From Crossaster papposus (lineage: Eukaryota > Echinodermata > Asteroidea > Velatida > Solasteridae), in assembly GCA_037893245.1 (NCBI GenBank), contig JBAIAA010000025.1, positions 1,612,001 through 1,676,000 of the forward strand: 64,000 bases of DNA, given 5' to 3'. The notes below the pieces were generated by a model. The model ran no database searches, was not told the DNA's origin, and saw nothing but the letters and a program-made list of their open reading frames with translations. The position numbers were made by a program, and so were the translations under genes. Shown here in pieces: positions 1 through 11,881 of this stretch (position 1 is the stretch's first letter; every line of letters begins with the position of its first letter).

Positions 1-175
1 CCAGGACTCGGACTCGAGTCCGTCTTGAGTCACAATTTCGGTAACTCGGACTTGACTCGAGTCGCGTCGGGAAAGGACTCGGACTCGGACTCGGACTCGG
101 ACTCGGACTTGGCTATCATGACTCGGACTTGACCCTGAGGACTCGTGACTCGCGAGTCGCGTATTTTCACCAACA
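1..175. repeat. ACTCGG-rich simple repeat, left block
   Basis: The window opens inside a block rich in the hexamer ACTCGG, with at least five uninterrupted units near position 80-112 and degenerate copies on either side. A similar shorter block lies at about 660-715 in the same orientation. Such subterminal hexamer runs are common in non-autonomous DNA transposons, so the 1-715 segment may be one element cut by the window edge, but no terminal inverted repeat is visible to prove it. Confidence 0.7.
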
Positions 176-659
176 ATACCTTTTTTTAAATATTAAAAAC
201 AATTCCGATGATCCAATCGTCATGCACACGAAGGAATATTAACGTTTAGCACACGAAATAAGTACACTGTCGTATGGTATTGCAAGTAATAGTGTTTGTG
301 ATTATTGTGTAGATATGGCCATGTACAGCGCATGTATGTTCAATACGCATAATTACACTGGGATATATTTCTGTAAAGGCATTATTGTGCACGACACCAA
401 CAATAACGCTGGTATTCTGTCAACATTATTAAACACTATAGCTACTGCTTGTGCTTGATACATATTACCAGGGAAATTGGAATTCGAATCCGAATGACGG
501 CTTTGGCTGGCTGCGGCTATATCGCTACCTCTTTTAAATGTTAGAACCTAAAATAGATTTTAAACTGCAGGTACAGAACTTTGTTAAAATTAAATGTGTT
601 TTATTTTGTCATTTCCAATTCTTATTTTACGACATTTGGTTTGCAATCAATAGTGACCC

Positions 660-715
660 AAGTGACTTGAGACTCGGACTCGGACTCGACACAGGTGACT
701 CGACTATAACTCTGG
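660..715. repeat. ACTCGG-rich simple repeat, right block
   Basis: A second short run of the hexamer ACTCGG with flanking GTGACTCG variants, in the same orientation as the block at the window start. The two blocks could be the subterminal regions of a single mobile element; this is inference from the shared hexamer only. Confidence 0.55.
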
Positions 716-2386
716 CAGTTACCGCTTCGTTTAGACTGCTTGGTTGCATTTGTATAGTTTGTGCCCGTGTTTTTCTGTCTGTAATTGCATCTACGAAAAA
801 GTTCTTCTTGCCAGCTTGAAGTTCACTAATTGTCTTGTCCACAAGTAGCTCTGAGCTAGCTTTTGTGACGCCTATTCTTCAGCTGGATTCTGTAGGATTC
901 CTAACGTCCATCCAGCTCAAATCTCGCTTTTAATCCATTGACCATGCTCTGGTATGTGGTGCTGTCTCTTGGCAGGGGTTGAAGCACTTGTTAATCTGTG
1001 CCTGTGAGAGAGACGGCCAGGTACTCTGGCTTCTCTCGTTCTCCCCAATTATTTATGTTTCTACATCTATGTCGAAGTGTGTTGATAGAATGCACACTTT
1101 TACATCTAGATGTGGCATATACATGTAGGATTTGCAATTAGGGCTGTGCATTTATGGTGTACCGTAGTATCTACATGTACTGTGGTTACATGGGTACGCA
1201 CCCGTCAAATCTTGGAAGTTGCTGCTCAGTTGTTGTATCATGGTATTTTTAACTAGATAAACTACCGGTAGGTATGGAATTCAATATTGATTGGGTTGGT
1301 GCATTTTGTGGGATTTATTTCAAACTCTTATTTGTTTAGAGTGGAATCATTACACACATGTACATGTACATGTAGTAGCAATTCTTTGTATGCAGGGGCC
1401 AGTGGTGTAAGTTGGTTTGTCCCTGCTTACGGCGAGTACATGTAATTCATCCTAATTCGTGGGGGGCCTACACATGTACCGGTAGTTTGCGCATGCTCTT
1501 TTTCGACTGCATACTGTATATGCGCGATGTAAAATGGAGGTATATCTGTGCATTTACACATTCATATAGTGGATGTTACGGGTACTCAATTTCATAATTT
1601 TTGACTGGAACCGATTCCCATTCTGATGATTCTATTTGCAAAAGAAAATCACATCAAACATGTTCTGAAGCGTCATCTACTATTTTATACATGCTTTTGT
1701 TAGTTGAGGATTGTTCAATTACCTTATCATTTTCAACCTCCTGTCAAATCGGAAGTAGCAGCACAAACCTCCTCAAATTTGAATCCTTGTGGAGACATCT
1801 CTTTGTTCTCGTGTACAAAATTATTAGAAAGTCGAGCACGTTTCTCAAAATGGTCCTATTTTACCCTTATTAATTTTCTTGGTTGAAATTTTGGCACAAT
1901 ATACCCTATATGTTATCCAAACACTAACCCTAACACATACCCTAATTCTAAGTTTTGAGTAATTTGAGTGAAATTTCTTGTGGAGACCTTTTGACTCTCA
2001 TTGTTCCCATTGTGTTCAGGTCTCCACAGAGTACCAAATTTAGAAACAATAAAACCCCTTAGTGGGTTTTGGGAAATTCATGCACAGCCAACAGTGAACC
2101 ATACTGCAGTGCAAAGGTACAACCAAGTTAAAGGATTTTGAAGTTTTTAGTCCAATAACAGGCATTTTCCCAAAATCTCTCTTATTTTGAATTCCAATCA
2201 AAATAATAAAAACCTTGACAAATATATGAGGGAAGACTTTTGCTTAAGTTGTGATAAGCTCCACGCACTTCTGCCAACACGTAATGTTGTCTGGCTGTTG
2301 ATATTAAAGTTAGGTGAAGATTAGAGTTTAGGGGAATAACATTTCTACTATCTGGATTTGTTTCTTGAAACCAACAGTCCTTGCAG
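716..2386. other. No gene seen; probable intron of the serine racemase gene
   Basis: AT-rich sequence with scattered short open frames that have no recognisable domain. It lies directly upstream of the first serine racemase exon and is most simply intronic. No promoter, RNA gene or clear transposon terminus was found. Confidence 0.4.
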
Positions 2387-2587
2387 CCTGGCATCAAAGT
2401 CATTGCAGCAGAGCCCAAGTTGGCTGATGACTGCTACCAGTCTTTTGTCACCAAGAAGCACATCAGACAGGACCACTACCCGGACACAGTCGCTGACGGT
2501 TTGCGCGTCTCACTCGGAGACGTGGCTTGGCCAATTGTGCGGGATCTGGTCGATGATGTCATTACTGTCACAGAAGACGAAATTAAG
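2387..2587 (+). CDS. SRR: Serine racemase, penultimate coding exon
   Basis: A 201-bp exon, phase 0 at both ends, preceded by a polypyrimidine/AG acceptor (TTGCAG) and followed by a GTAATA donor. It encodes 67 residues running from PGIKVIAAEP through DDCYQSF and TVADG to WPIVRDLVDDV and TVTEDEIK. These strings match the C-terminal half of the PLP-dependent fold-type II domain of serine racemase, which interconverts L- and D-serine and eliminates water from serine. The matching final exon is at 9274. The upstream exons with the PLP lysine and glycine loop lie outside the window. Related threonine dehydratases share the fold, but the LVDDV-TVTEDEIK run and the next exon's SGGNVDL favour serine racemase. 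This is the only clear host gene here. Confidence 0.88.
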
Positions 2588-2784
2588 GTAATAATTGACA
2601 CAGAAGTTTCAACCAAATATAACACCCCAACTTTTCCCCACGGTGGTTTGAAACGCGCGGTTTAAAACATGCCGTGGGTTTCTGCTCGCTATGTTAGTGG
2701 GTAGGTAGGTGGGTACCGTAGGTAGTCAGGTGGTCAGTTTACTCGGCCCATTCTATCGGGAGTTTGCATTAAATGTGACATGTA

Positions 2785-3466
2785 ATCGCATACAGTGTAA
2801 GTAAAACGAACTATAAACTTTAAAAATTGGTCATAGTTTTATTCTGTAGTAACATAGATATTTGCATATTTTAGAGTAACACTTCCTGCTTCCTTTGTTG
2901 ACATTTTCACTAGATTAGTTCTCATGCATGACTGCACAAGAGACAATTAAGGGAGTCGGGTGAAATTTGAGTTGCGCCAACTGAGGATATCTGCCTTGGA
3001 TATCTGTAAGCTCGGGTTTTCACCACTCCAGCAAATCTGGATGACTCCCAGGAAAGGATAACTCGTGAAATTGACATTCTCAGACAAGACAAGAAGATGA
3101 TTCGCCAAGCTGTTGATTTAATGAAATGGTGGCCATGTTGTGGACAAAAACACTGGATTTTTTTATTTTTTTATTAAATTAAAATGTTTTAAATAAACAT
3201 TAAGTTTAAAAGCTAATAATTTGTTGGGGGACAATGGTCATCTAGTCCTCACCAGGTGGTGCAACTTAGATTTTGTCCTGACACCCTTAATTATCCCTGT
3301 GCAGTCGTGCATGAAAACTAATTCAGTAAAAATGTGACCAATGGAAGCAGAAAGAGTACTTTAAAAGTACATGTATATGAAAATATCTTATCTATATTAA
3401 TATGGAATAAAACTATGGCTAATGTTAAAAGTGTATAGGTATTTTACTTGCACTGTATTGCATCTC
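2785..3466. repeat. Long diverged inverted repeat (fold-back) in the serine racemase intron
   Basis: The sequence around 2785-3010 reappears as its reverse complement around 3240-3466. Matching landmarks are CATACAGTGTAAGTAAAA on the left with TTTTACTTGCACTGTATTG on the right, GCATGACTGCACA with TGTGCAGTCGTGCATG, and TTAAGGGAGTCGGG with CTGACACCCTTAA. The arms are about 230 bp, clearly diverged and with small gaps, around a ~230 bp centre. It is probably an old fold-back DNA transposon or an inverted duplication. Confidence 0.75.
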
Positions 3467-4039
3467 AAGACGCAGCCAGGCGTGACGCACATGCAGCCGA
3501 TTAATGCGCACGTTTAAAAAAAAAAAATTTAGAAGATTTTGAATATCATGTACCGGTAAAGGGTGCTGTCATGCTGCTGCCACACTGTTTTGTTTTGCTT
3601 GAACGTTTGGTGATAAATTTCTTATTATTCTGTACATACATCAAGTTATTGATTTCATCTTTAGACTAGTGGTTTAACATCAAGCAGTTCACCTACTGTG
3701 TAATTAGTTTGGATGTTATATATTTATCGATCTTCAAGATATTTCAGCAGGATTTCTGGTCTTGCTTTGGCCTGTCTTCCATTGCTACTGTTCATATGCT
3801 GTGCAGTGTTCCAACAAAGCCTACATGTACTATGTATGGAAGATCTTCGGAAGAACGACTTCACCACCATACCTTGGGCTGGCAAACACAATCGAATGCA
3901 TACATGTACAATATTACACTAAGGAAATGATGCTAGAAACACCTTTCTAGTGAGACATTTTCTCGTTTAAAAGAACTTGAGATGTACCGAATAATTAGGA
4001 GTCGGCGCGGAGGTCGGCATATTCAGAATAGACTTTCTC

Positions 4040-4279
4040 TTAACCAGTTCGCACCGGATTATTTTAACATCACTGAGCCGACGCGCGGGATTATTTTTAA
4101 CAAAACTTGATTCGAAGCAGGTTTAGGCCGCTAGTACCGGGAAGCACACCCACGCATTTCCGACCTTGCTCGCTGCTGACAGACATTTCCGGCCTTGCTC
4201 GTGGCGTATTATGCGTCACCCGTTTTGAATCTGGGGGAAACTTTGCGTTTATATTCGTCATCCGGCGCGAACTGGTTAA
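4040..4279. mobile_element. 240-bp MITE with TTAA ends
   Basis: The element begins TTAACCAGTTCGCACCGGAT and ends with its near-perfect reverse complement ATCCGGCGCGAACTGGTTAA. TTAA at both extremes fits the TTAA target duplication of piggyBac- or Kolobok-type transposases. It is too short to code for a transposase and is therefore non-autonomous. The family name is not certain. Confidence 0.8.
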
Positions 4280-4411
4280 AGTAGTCAGACAAGCGCCTAT
4301 TAACATTCCAGTTAATACCGGTACAACTTGCAACAGAGTTCATCCCCGACCACGACCAACACATAAAATAATCGTAGAAACGTGATGTCATTGCTGCTCA
4401 CAGAAACAAAA

Positions 4412-6215
4412 AAGACAAGTTGAATGTTCACCTTTGGAATGCCAACTCAGTGAGAAACAAATACCGGTACATGTTTCTCAGTGATTACATTTTACAATAT
4501 TGACATAATGTTCATAACTGAAACCTGGTTAAGATGCAATGATCCAGTTGTGATTAATGAATGAACACCAGCCGGTTATTCTTGAACATTGCACGGGGTG
4601 GTGCATGACGATGCACACGGTGGCATTGTCGTCATTTCCAAGAAGAACTTGAAACTTGAGATTTTAAAACCTTGGATTTTTGGGTTGAAAACTGTTAGAT
4701 GAACTCACCATTAGTTCATACTGGCATTCTCCTTGGGGATTTCAATATCCATGTCGAAGTGCCTCACAAAACGGAAGTTTCACGTTTCCTGTCATTGTTT
4801 GATGAAGCTGCACTTTATCACCATGTTTATGGTCATATCACATACTGGACCTTGTCATCTAAAAGCCTGAGAGTGACTTGGTTACTGACTGTCGATGGTT
4901 ATGATAAACTGTATTCTGATCATCACATGCTCAGTTGTTCTGTTAACATTGCCAACCCTGGTCCAGTTTACCACTATGCTCTCGATGTTACCACACCATT
5001 GATATAGAGTCCTTTTCAAGTGCCCTTGCTGTACTGTGCTTCCATCGGATAGCTGAGTTGATGACCATGTGACATTGTACAATGAGGCTACACGTTCTGT
5101 GCTTGATGCGCATTGTCCAACATCCACTCGGACTCTCGCCATCGTTGCAATTCACCCTGCCATACTGATGAAATATGCAGACCGGTATCAGTATCTCAGT
5201 GACTCCGTCAAAGGCATCTGGTCTAATCTCATTCACACTGAATAGTGTTACACCCAATTCACCCTGTCATACTGAGGAAATATGCAGATCAGTATCAGTA
5301 TCTCCATGACCCCGTCAAGTGCATCTGGTCTAAGCTCATTCACACTGAAAAGTGTAGACACAATGTACTACAAAACTCAGCTGAGAGGTGCTAACACCAA
5401 GACTGCCTTCCGGGTGCTGAGATACTTCTATAAAAGGTGCTGAGGGGTAGATTTGCTACCTTCTTTAAGGGCAAAATAGAAAGCAGACAGAGCCTGGGCA
5501 CAACTGTGGAACCTTCACCAGATCCAGTCCCATCGCAGGGTTGCTTATTCTTTAATGTATGTTTACCCTGTTCCCCCTGATACGTGCGTGAATTAATCTT
5601 GGCTGTTCCAAACAAATCATGTTTGCTTGATCCGCTACCAACATGATTTCTAAAGAAGAATGTCAACATTGAACTGCCATCCGTTGTGTCTATTATTAAC
5701 ACTTCTTTATTACCCAGTGTCTTCCCATTTGCATTGAAAGAAGCCACCACTAATCAAGAAGGTCAACCTTGACCCGAAAAACCTAAAGAATTACAGGCCT
5801 CTGTCTAACGCAACCTTTGTGGATCATTTAGAAGTTTGCGTTGCAGCAATTATCTGAGTACTTGGCAGAGAACGATCTCTATTCCAATCTGCATATCAGA
5901 GTGGCTATAGTACCGAGACTGCTTTACTGAAAGTTAAAAGTGACGCCATGCAGGGCCTCGACCAGAAGCAAGCAATTATGATGGTGTTCCTTGATCTGTC
6001 TGCGGCGTTCGACTCAGTCGATCACTCAATACTGGTCCATCGTTTGTCATCGGAATTTGGCTTTTCCGACACCTCGGTGGCATGGCTGAGGTCATATTTG
6101 ATTGGCAGAATATGCAGGGTCAAAGTCGCTTCCGATCTGTCTGATCCACAGCCTCTTGACTATGGAGTTCCCGAAGGCTCATTACCAGCTTCAGTTGACA
6201 GATTGGCTAGTGCTC
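4412..6215 (+). mobile_element. CR1/L2-type LINE, degenerate 5' truncated copy
   Basis: Fragments of a non-LTR retrotransposon ORF2 lie in order on the plus strand. The apurinic-type endonuclease is seen as LNVHLWNANSVRNK near 4420, FITETWL near 4510 and GILLGDFNIHVE at about 4720. A reverse transcriptase segment is at 5948-6180, with MMVFLDLSAAFDSVDH, WLRSYLIGR and the turn GVPEGS. Stops and frame changes break the frame throughout and no catalytic YxDD box remains, so the copy is dead. It stops abruptly near 6215, where BEL/Pao sequence starts. The FLDLSAAFDSVDH signature fits CR1/L2/Jockey-group enzymes; the exact clade is not resolved. Confidence 0.82.
5151..5365 (+). repeat. ~107-bp tandem duplication inside the LINE fragment
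   Basis: TTCACCCTGCCATACTGA at 5151 recurs as TTCACCCTGTCATACTGA at 5258. The two copies stay alignable through GCATCTGGTCTAA and CTCATTCACACTGAA. The copies differ at several bases, so the duplication is not recent. Confidence 0.75.
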
Positions 6216-6225
6216 ACTAGTGCTC

Positions 6226-7307
6226 ACTCACAGTGATGTCATGCGGTGTGCCGGAAAAGATCCACTTGGATATCTGATGCCATTTATGGTGAGAGGCAAA
6301 ATGCTGGTCCAGGAACTGTGGAAGTGCTTTTCGGGATGGGACGAAGAAATCTCAGACGATGGTGAAAAGGGGATACGTGCCAAGCATATGAAGTGGAGAG
6401 AAGAGCTTGTGAATCTTCCAGGAGTGTGCTTGCCTCGATGTTATACCCCTCCACATTTCGATCCAGAAACTAACAACTACCAGTTGCATGTTACTGATGC
6501 GTCAGAAAAGGCTTATGGGACATTCGCATACCTACGAGCTGTCAACCTACAGGCGAGGTCTCGGCTCGTTTCGTGATGGCGAGATCACGCTTGACCCCAA
6601 AACTATACCCATGCTGGAGCCTTTAGCTGCAGTACAAAGTAAGTGGGACAGAGCTTGTTGAGCTACTAGACGACAAACTGTCGATGAAGATACCCATTAT
6701 AATGGGGAGTGACAGTACGACTGTACTTGCATGGATCAAGTCCGAGTCTTGCCCGTATCACAGATTTGTTGGAGCCTGTGTGCTGAAGTGCAGCGGGGGA
6801 GGGGGGGGGGAGGGGGAGGGGGAGGGGGGGGGGAGGGGGAGGGGGGGTTCTGGTAGCCCATGGACTAAAACCCTTGGGTTATGTGTCCTCGGATGTTACA
6901 AACCCTAATCCGATCACACCCTTCATGTTGATCATGGAGCGGCGAGACCACGCTCAACCCGAGGTAATGTACCCCAATGTCTATGTTCACGGTCGTCGTC
7001 GTTGGCGTCAATGCCAGGCTCTTATCTCCCAGCCATGCAGGCTCGCCAGAAGTGGGGACAGGAAACGAAGGATATGGCAGTGGGTAATTTATGTGGTCCT
7101 GATGATAGACTCACAGCCGGTCCGAGCTTCATGGCCCTTAGCCCGAGTAACTGAGGTCCTACCAGGTGATGACGGACGTGTACGTGCTGTGAAAGTCGAG
7201 ACCGGTGGTCGTGTTTACACCCGCCCAGTTGCCAGACTGATCCAGCTTCCAGATGAGAGGAAATGTGTAGCTGAAGCACCTGACCCGATCCTACCCAATG
7301 CCGACTA
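6226..7307 (+). mobile_element. BEL/Pao LTR retrotransposon pol fragment
   Basis: The frames at 6220-6576, 6684-6908 and 6874-7308 read as pieces of a BEL/Pao polyprotein. The first holds the RT C-terminus and linker (KDPLGYLMPFMVRGKML, then TDASEKAYGTFAY of the RNase H-like part). The second holds an RNase H continuation (GSDSTTVLAWIKS). The third holds the C-terminal region that follows integrase in this superfamily (WPLARVTEVLPGDDG, GGRVYTRPVARLIQL). The integrase zinc finger and DDE core are absent: a G-rich low-complexity stretch at 6796-6847 sits where they would be. No LTR was found. The fragment abuts the LINE fragment on its left. Confidence 0.8.
6794..6866 (+). repeat. Poly-G tract with an interspersed tag sequence
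   Basis: A ~50-bp G-rich run is followed by TTCTGGTAGCCCATGGACT. The same tag follows a poly-G run at 56968-57012, and its reverse complement precedes a poly-C run at 53553-53605. The three copies show a mobile or recurrent G-tract repeat family rather than chance homopolymers. Confidence 0.7.
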
Positions 7308-9273
7308 AGACCAGTTATTACCTTGTTGTTTACCTTGCTCATGTTCATTCAACGGTCCGATCGCAACTCGCACATTTATGAAGCAGAATCAGTGTCAAAA
7401 AGATCGAACGTGTTTTTACAACTCGGGTGCTTTTCTAATTCGGATGCATTCCTAAATCGGATGCTTTTGATGAACTTTTTTACAAACGGAACATATTCGC
7501 AAATCGGATGCTTTCTCAATCCGGCACTATGGTGGCCCTAAAGGGATACCAAATATTGCCGATTCTGCGATATCGCGCATTTTGCGCAAATTTGAACGAT
7601 GCATGTTATCGCAAACATGTTATCGCATAATATCTTAGCATTTTTCTGAGATGTCGCACATTTTTACTGCAGATTTCAAGTTCTGCACAGATTTCTCGGT
7701 TTGCAGAATTCTGCGATGCCGCACGTTCGTATAATATGCACACGTCGTGCACATTTTGCACACACGTACGCAGATATGCAGATTGATGTGCACATTAATG
7801 TCAGCACATCAAGTAAAATTTGTATCTGTTTTAAAGTCGTATGTTATATATTTGTTTGTTTCGACCAACATTATTTAAGCTTTTTTTTCTGTATAAAATG
7901 TTTATATACATAAATGTACATTGTTATAAATACGAAAACATGTAATTGCCCCATTTGTTTAACATGCAATAAAGCATGCTGAGACCATCTACTTTATACA
8001 ATTTTATTTATTTTTAAACTTCAATATGACCCTATAAGTTAAGCTAAAAATGGTTTATATTTTAAAAACTAAACGCTTTTGCACATTGGGTTTGCGGCGC
8101 GTGCCTGTGATTTGTGCGCGCTGCATGCAGTCTATACGAAGAGAATGAGATGCAACGCAACGTTGGTGCCCCCCCCCCTGTAGGTGTCATCGGTGTGAGA
8201 AAGACAGCATTTCCAGTTTTGTTTGCTTGTTTGTCAACAACAGAAAATCAAATCTTTTCTTTACCTTTGACATGAAACTTTGTATAGAATATCTATACCA
8301 ATGTCTTCCTGTGTTCATCCAATACCAAGAAAGTCTTCTTTGTACAGATTGTAGATTTTATTTTGGGCCTACTCTGAATCCAGTATATAAACATAAGTTT
8401 GGAGACATAAATAACACATAATCCATTTCAGTATCATCAGAGTATGTGTCTACATGCTGCACATGGCAGTACTTCATACCATCAGCATGGACATGTACTT
8501 ATCTAAAATCACTTGTCTGAGGCCCATAATCACTCATTAATTTACTTGGGTCTTGGGATAGGTCACCTAATCAATTTGAGAGTATATTACAAATAAAATA
8601 TATTATTAAAAATAAATGTACGCAAAGTTCATAACTGTGGTCAGTACGGTCAGTGGCATACAACTTAGTGATAATAGCATGTGAATATAAACATGTAGTT
8701 CATGTCAAAGAAAAACAAATTGCTACTGGTTTGATGTGCATGTACAACCATTAAATCTAATCGCATGGAAACAATAATTATAAGAATAATTATTACTAAT
8801 TTGGAAAATATGCATCATCTTTTAATTAACCGATATTTCAACTACATGATCTAAACTTAGAAAAGTTTCTGCTACTATTTTTTGGGTGGGTGTTGGGGTG
8901 TTGGGGTGTTTGTTTGTTTGTTTGAGCCTAATGTCTCCAATCTGTAGAAGTAATATTATGCAGAGCTGGGAATACAACATATACCAAGGTATATACCAAG
9001 GTATATACTTAACATTTGACCCGAAAACAGCCTAAACAGGTGTAGACATCGGGTCTGATTAAATTTTGTTGAGGTTAAGTGAAAACAAGCTTTACTGGAG
9101 TTTTAAAAAAGCAAGAAATCCTGGACGATTGATAGAAAATGACCAGAATGTTTGGACTGCCTTACGCTTCAACCAAGCGTGCCACGTTTGCATAAATTAT
9201 CATTTTCGGGTGGAAAAGTTTACCTTGTTTAAAGTCTGAATAATTAGGGCACTTTTTTAAATCAAACCTACAG
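7308..9273. other. No gene seen; remainder of the serine racemase intron
   Basis: AT-rich DNA with short repeats such as GGTATATACCAAGGTATATAC near 8983-9009 and GTTTGTTTGTTTG near 8907. Runs of GCGATATCGCGCATTTTGCG-like sequence at 7560-7700 resemble the interior of non-autonomous transposons, but no paired termini were found. Short open frames show no domain. Confidence 0.4.
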
Positions 9274-9450
9274 GAAAGTACAAAGCTGATGTGGCACTGT
9301 ATGAAGCTGTGCATTGAACCCTCGGCAGGAGTGGCCGTGGCCGCTGTGATGTCGGACAAGTTCAAAGATCTGTATCCAGATGTAAAAAATGTGGGCGTCA
9401 TTCTTTCTGGCGGTAACGTCGACCTCGACACCTTGAAGAACTGGCTTTAG
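9274..9450 (+). CDS. SRR: Serine racemase, terminal coding exon with stop
   Basis: The exon starts in phase 0 after the acceptor CCTACAG and ends at TAG (9448-9450), giving 58 residues. It holds CIEPSAGVAVAAVMSDKF, the helix near the end of the catalytic domain, and then VGVILSGGNVDLDTLKNWL. SGGNVDL is the hallmark C-terminal PLP-side strand and loop of serine racemase and threonine dehydratase, and its serine contacts the cofactor ring nitrogen in fold-type II enzymes. The protein ends right after LKNWL, shorter than vertebrate serine racemases, which have a further tail. Phase and order fit splicing from 2587 across a ~6.7 kb repeat-filled intron. No poly(A) signal was assigned. Confidence 0.9.
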   Translation, partial: ESTKLMWHCMKLCIEPSAGVAVAAVMSDKFKDLYPDVKNVGVILSGGNVDLDTLKNWL

Positions 9451-10040
9451 AGGGGGTTTCACGCGCCGGGTAGACTCAAGAGAGACGACGAGGTAGATAG
9501 CCATGCCTGCACCCAACTGAAATGTTCCCTCCAAAACTCCAAATTTTCTGAAATACCCTGAATAACATTATTTGGTGTACTCAATCTTTTATACTCAGCA
9601 CAGATATAAGACCAAGGGACTCCTCTCTTAGTCCCGCATACTAATGTTACCTAACGCACCCCACGTTCCCACTTTTTATATTGGCATGTTTTCTTATAAT
9701 TATTTGAGTTGAGCCCCCTTTGCTTTGCTCAGTTATTTAGTAGGTTATTTAAGTATCGGTGTCATTGGATGGCGCTTAAAAATTACCTTTGTGCTAATAA
9801 AACAAAAATTGTGTTGGGAGTTCTTGAAGTAAGTTGTATTTTTGGGAATTTAAGGGGTCCAGTATTCTAAACATTCTGGGTCTCGCTGCACGCAATTATT
9901 ACATAACAAACTTTCAGTTTTTAGTAATGCTCCGTTATACTTCTCGTCCTTTTTATTCTTATTGGAATTTGCATTTATTGACGTGGTAGGCCTATGTGAT
10001 GAGAAGGTTGTTATCATGTTGGCTTTATTTGTATAAGTTG
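9451..10040. other. Serine racemase 3' flank; no other gene seen
   Basis: The putative 3' UTR and downstream flank. It contains AATAAAAC near 9796, which could serve in polyadenylation, but nothing else decides the transcript end. Confidence 0.35.
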
Positions 10041-11416
10041 GCGTGATGAAAAATTATAGTACCTTGTCGATAGCTTCGATGAATTCTAGAGCTTTTGGTC
10101 ATTATGCAAAATATAGAGATGTTTTCCACTTTTTGAAAAACCAGATATTTTCTATTGGTTGTTTACAGGTGTGCATTTTAACGAGAAAATGGAAGACTAT
10201 GTTACAAATGAATGTGGTCTTGAGTGTTACTTTACTTACTTTATTCTCGAGGTGTCGCAATTTTGTATAATAATAATTTTGAGTACAAGATTCACAATGT
10301 CAAGAAGATGATAATTGTAATTTGTTGATCCTTGAGATTGAAATTGGTAATTTTCAGTTAACATTTGTATGGGCCTAATAATGATGAGCCGCTTTTTATA
10401 ATCACGTTTTTGATCTTCAGGGCCAAGTTCAATATTCGTATTTCATTGAATGCTGTATTCGGAGTAATTCGGGCTGTTTTTCATAATCTTTTGTTGGTTT
10501 ATGACAATAATGTCCCTTTACCAGATATATTTTTCAACTTCCAGGTAATTTTAAGTGAGAAAAAAAAAGGTTCTCGTAGATTTTGTAATATTTTTATTTC
10601 GTCTGAAAAAGTTGTGAGAAAGTTTGTGAACAAATGGGAAAGGAAACTGCAAAGGAATTACGAGTTGTGTAAATGGTCTCGAGTCTTCAGTGCTTATATT
10701 ATTTGTACGGTTGATTCTAAGCTTAAATTGTTTCAGTTCCGGTTAATTCACAAAATGTTGGGAACAAATTCGTTTCTATTTAAAGTTAATAAGTTGGGTT
10801 CCAACGTCTGTACCTATTGTAAGGATGAAGAAGAAACTCTTATTCATCCTTTTTTGTAATTGCCGGTATGTTATACATGTACAAATGGGTACTTTGGGAG
10901 ACAATCCCATAGAGACGTACACAATCTTTTTTGTACCCTAACCCGTTTTTACCTAGAGCTTTCGCCACGAAATTACATATTTATGCTATTTAGACCCAAA
11001 TCTGTCTTCTCCGAGCCAAAATAACTCCCAAATATCGTTTTGTGGGGTAGCTAGACACTTAGGGAGACACTGAAATGTCTCCCTAAGTGCCACTGTCTCC
11101 CAAGTGAATCAAAACTATCATTAATTTGTCTCCCAAAGTGCCCATTAGTAGTAATAATAATTTTAATTTCTCATTTCACATAAAAAAAAAGAGAATGAAA
11201 ATGAATGATACACGTCCTTCAATTGCTGGTTCTAATAAGATCTTTAAAAATATATCTGTGAGAAATATATATGTCGTAAGTGGAGTTTTCCAGAAATTTT
11301 GTTTGAAATATGACAACTATGGTATATATATACCTCATTTATCATGTCATTATTGTAGGAAATTATTGTATTTAGTCGTTGCGATATTTTGTATTTCAAT
11401 TGATTATGAGAAGTGA
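10041..11416 (+). mobile_element. Tx1-like LINE fragment, internally deleted
   Basis: Reading across frames, the left part gives an endonuclease N-terminus (LSIASMNSRAFG, then KYRDVFHFLKN) and, near 10225-10380, degenerate remnants ending in a PNNDEPLF-like stretch. The frame at 10503-10859 carries the distal ORF2 region: KFVNKWERKLQRN, LKLFQFRLIHKMLGTNSFL and a C-terminal CTYCKDEEETLIHPF zinc-finger-like tail. The order and wording fit L1-group Tx1-clade elements. The whole catalytic RT is missing, so the copy is a deleted pseudogene. An inverted-repeat element (10887-11143) interrupts its 3' end, after which a lysine-rich tail frame continues to 11416. Confidence 0.7.
10887..11143. mobile_element. 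257-bp MITE inserted in the LINE tail
   Basis: The termini are GGGTACTTTGGGAGACAA and TTGTCTCCCAAAGTGCCC, an 18-bp inverted repeat with one mismatch. A second hairpin lies inside at 11056-11089 (CACTTAGGGAGAC with GTCTCCCTAAGTG, 8-nt loop) and reuses the GGGAGAC motif. The element separates two parts of a LINE and is therefore younger than it. Confidence 0.78.
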
Positions 11417-11454
11417 TTGAAGATAGAGTAATATCACTTTATTTCCGGGGAAAA

Positions 11455-11818
11455 GGAATAAATATGTGCATGGACGGTATTAAACACTTTGTTTAAATTA
11501 AAGTAGTTCAAACATTGAAGAAAAAAAAACTACTGAATCAACCAGACAGAATGCAAATGTCACGTTGAAGAATCCCAATGCCAGAAAAGAATATTATTCC
11601 TAAAGCTTAGTCTGTCACTGGAGCCAAGATTTGGAATAGTCTTCCTTTTCAACTTAGAGTTACGCATTCCCTTCGCAGTCTGAACTTCGTAATTACTTAC
11701 ACATTTATTCATTATTTTATCAGTACCCTCGCCTTCTTGTTCAGGTTATTCTCGGCATCCAGACCTAAACCGGTCTTGAATATAGTGTGTGATACCTCCC
11801 AACCACCTATTTATTCCC
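11455..11818. mobile_element. Decayed fold-back element, same family as 15986-16150
   Basis: The left end GGAATAAATATGTG is followed by CGGTATTAAACACTTTGTTTA. The right part is TACCCTCGCCTTCTTGTTC, then GTGTGATACCTCCCAACCA and TTTATTCC. All these blocks are present in the same order in the near-perfect palindrome at 15986-16150. This copy is longer, diverged, and carries extra sequence in the middle. Confidence 0.65.
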
Positions 11819-11881
11819 TTGATATGGAAAAATGAACATTTGTAGCAATAACAGTACAATTTATGCTATATGTGTTCAGTG

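Noticed and set aside
5391..5750. 119-codon minus-strand frame opposite the LINE fragment
   Set aside because: Antisense to a degenerate LINE ORF, with no domain.
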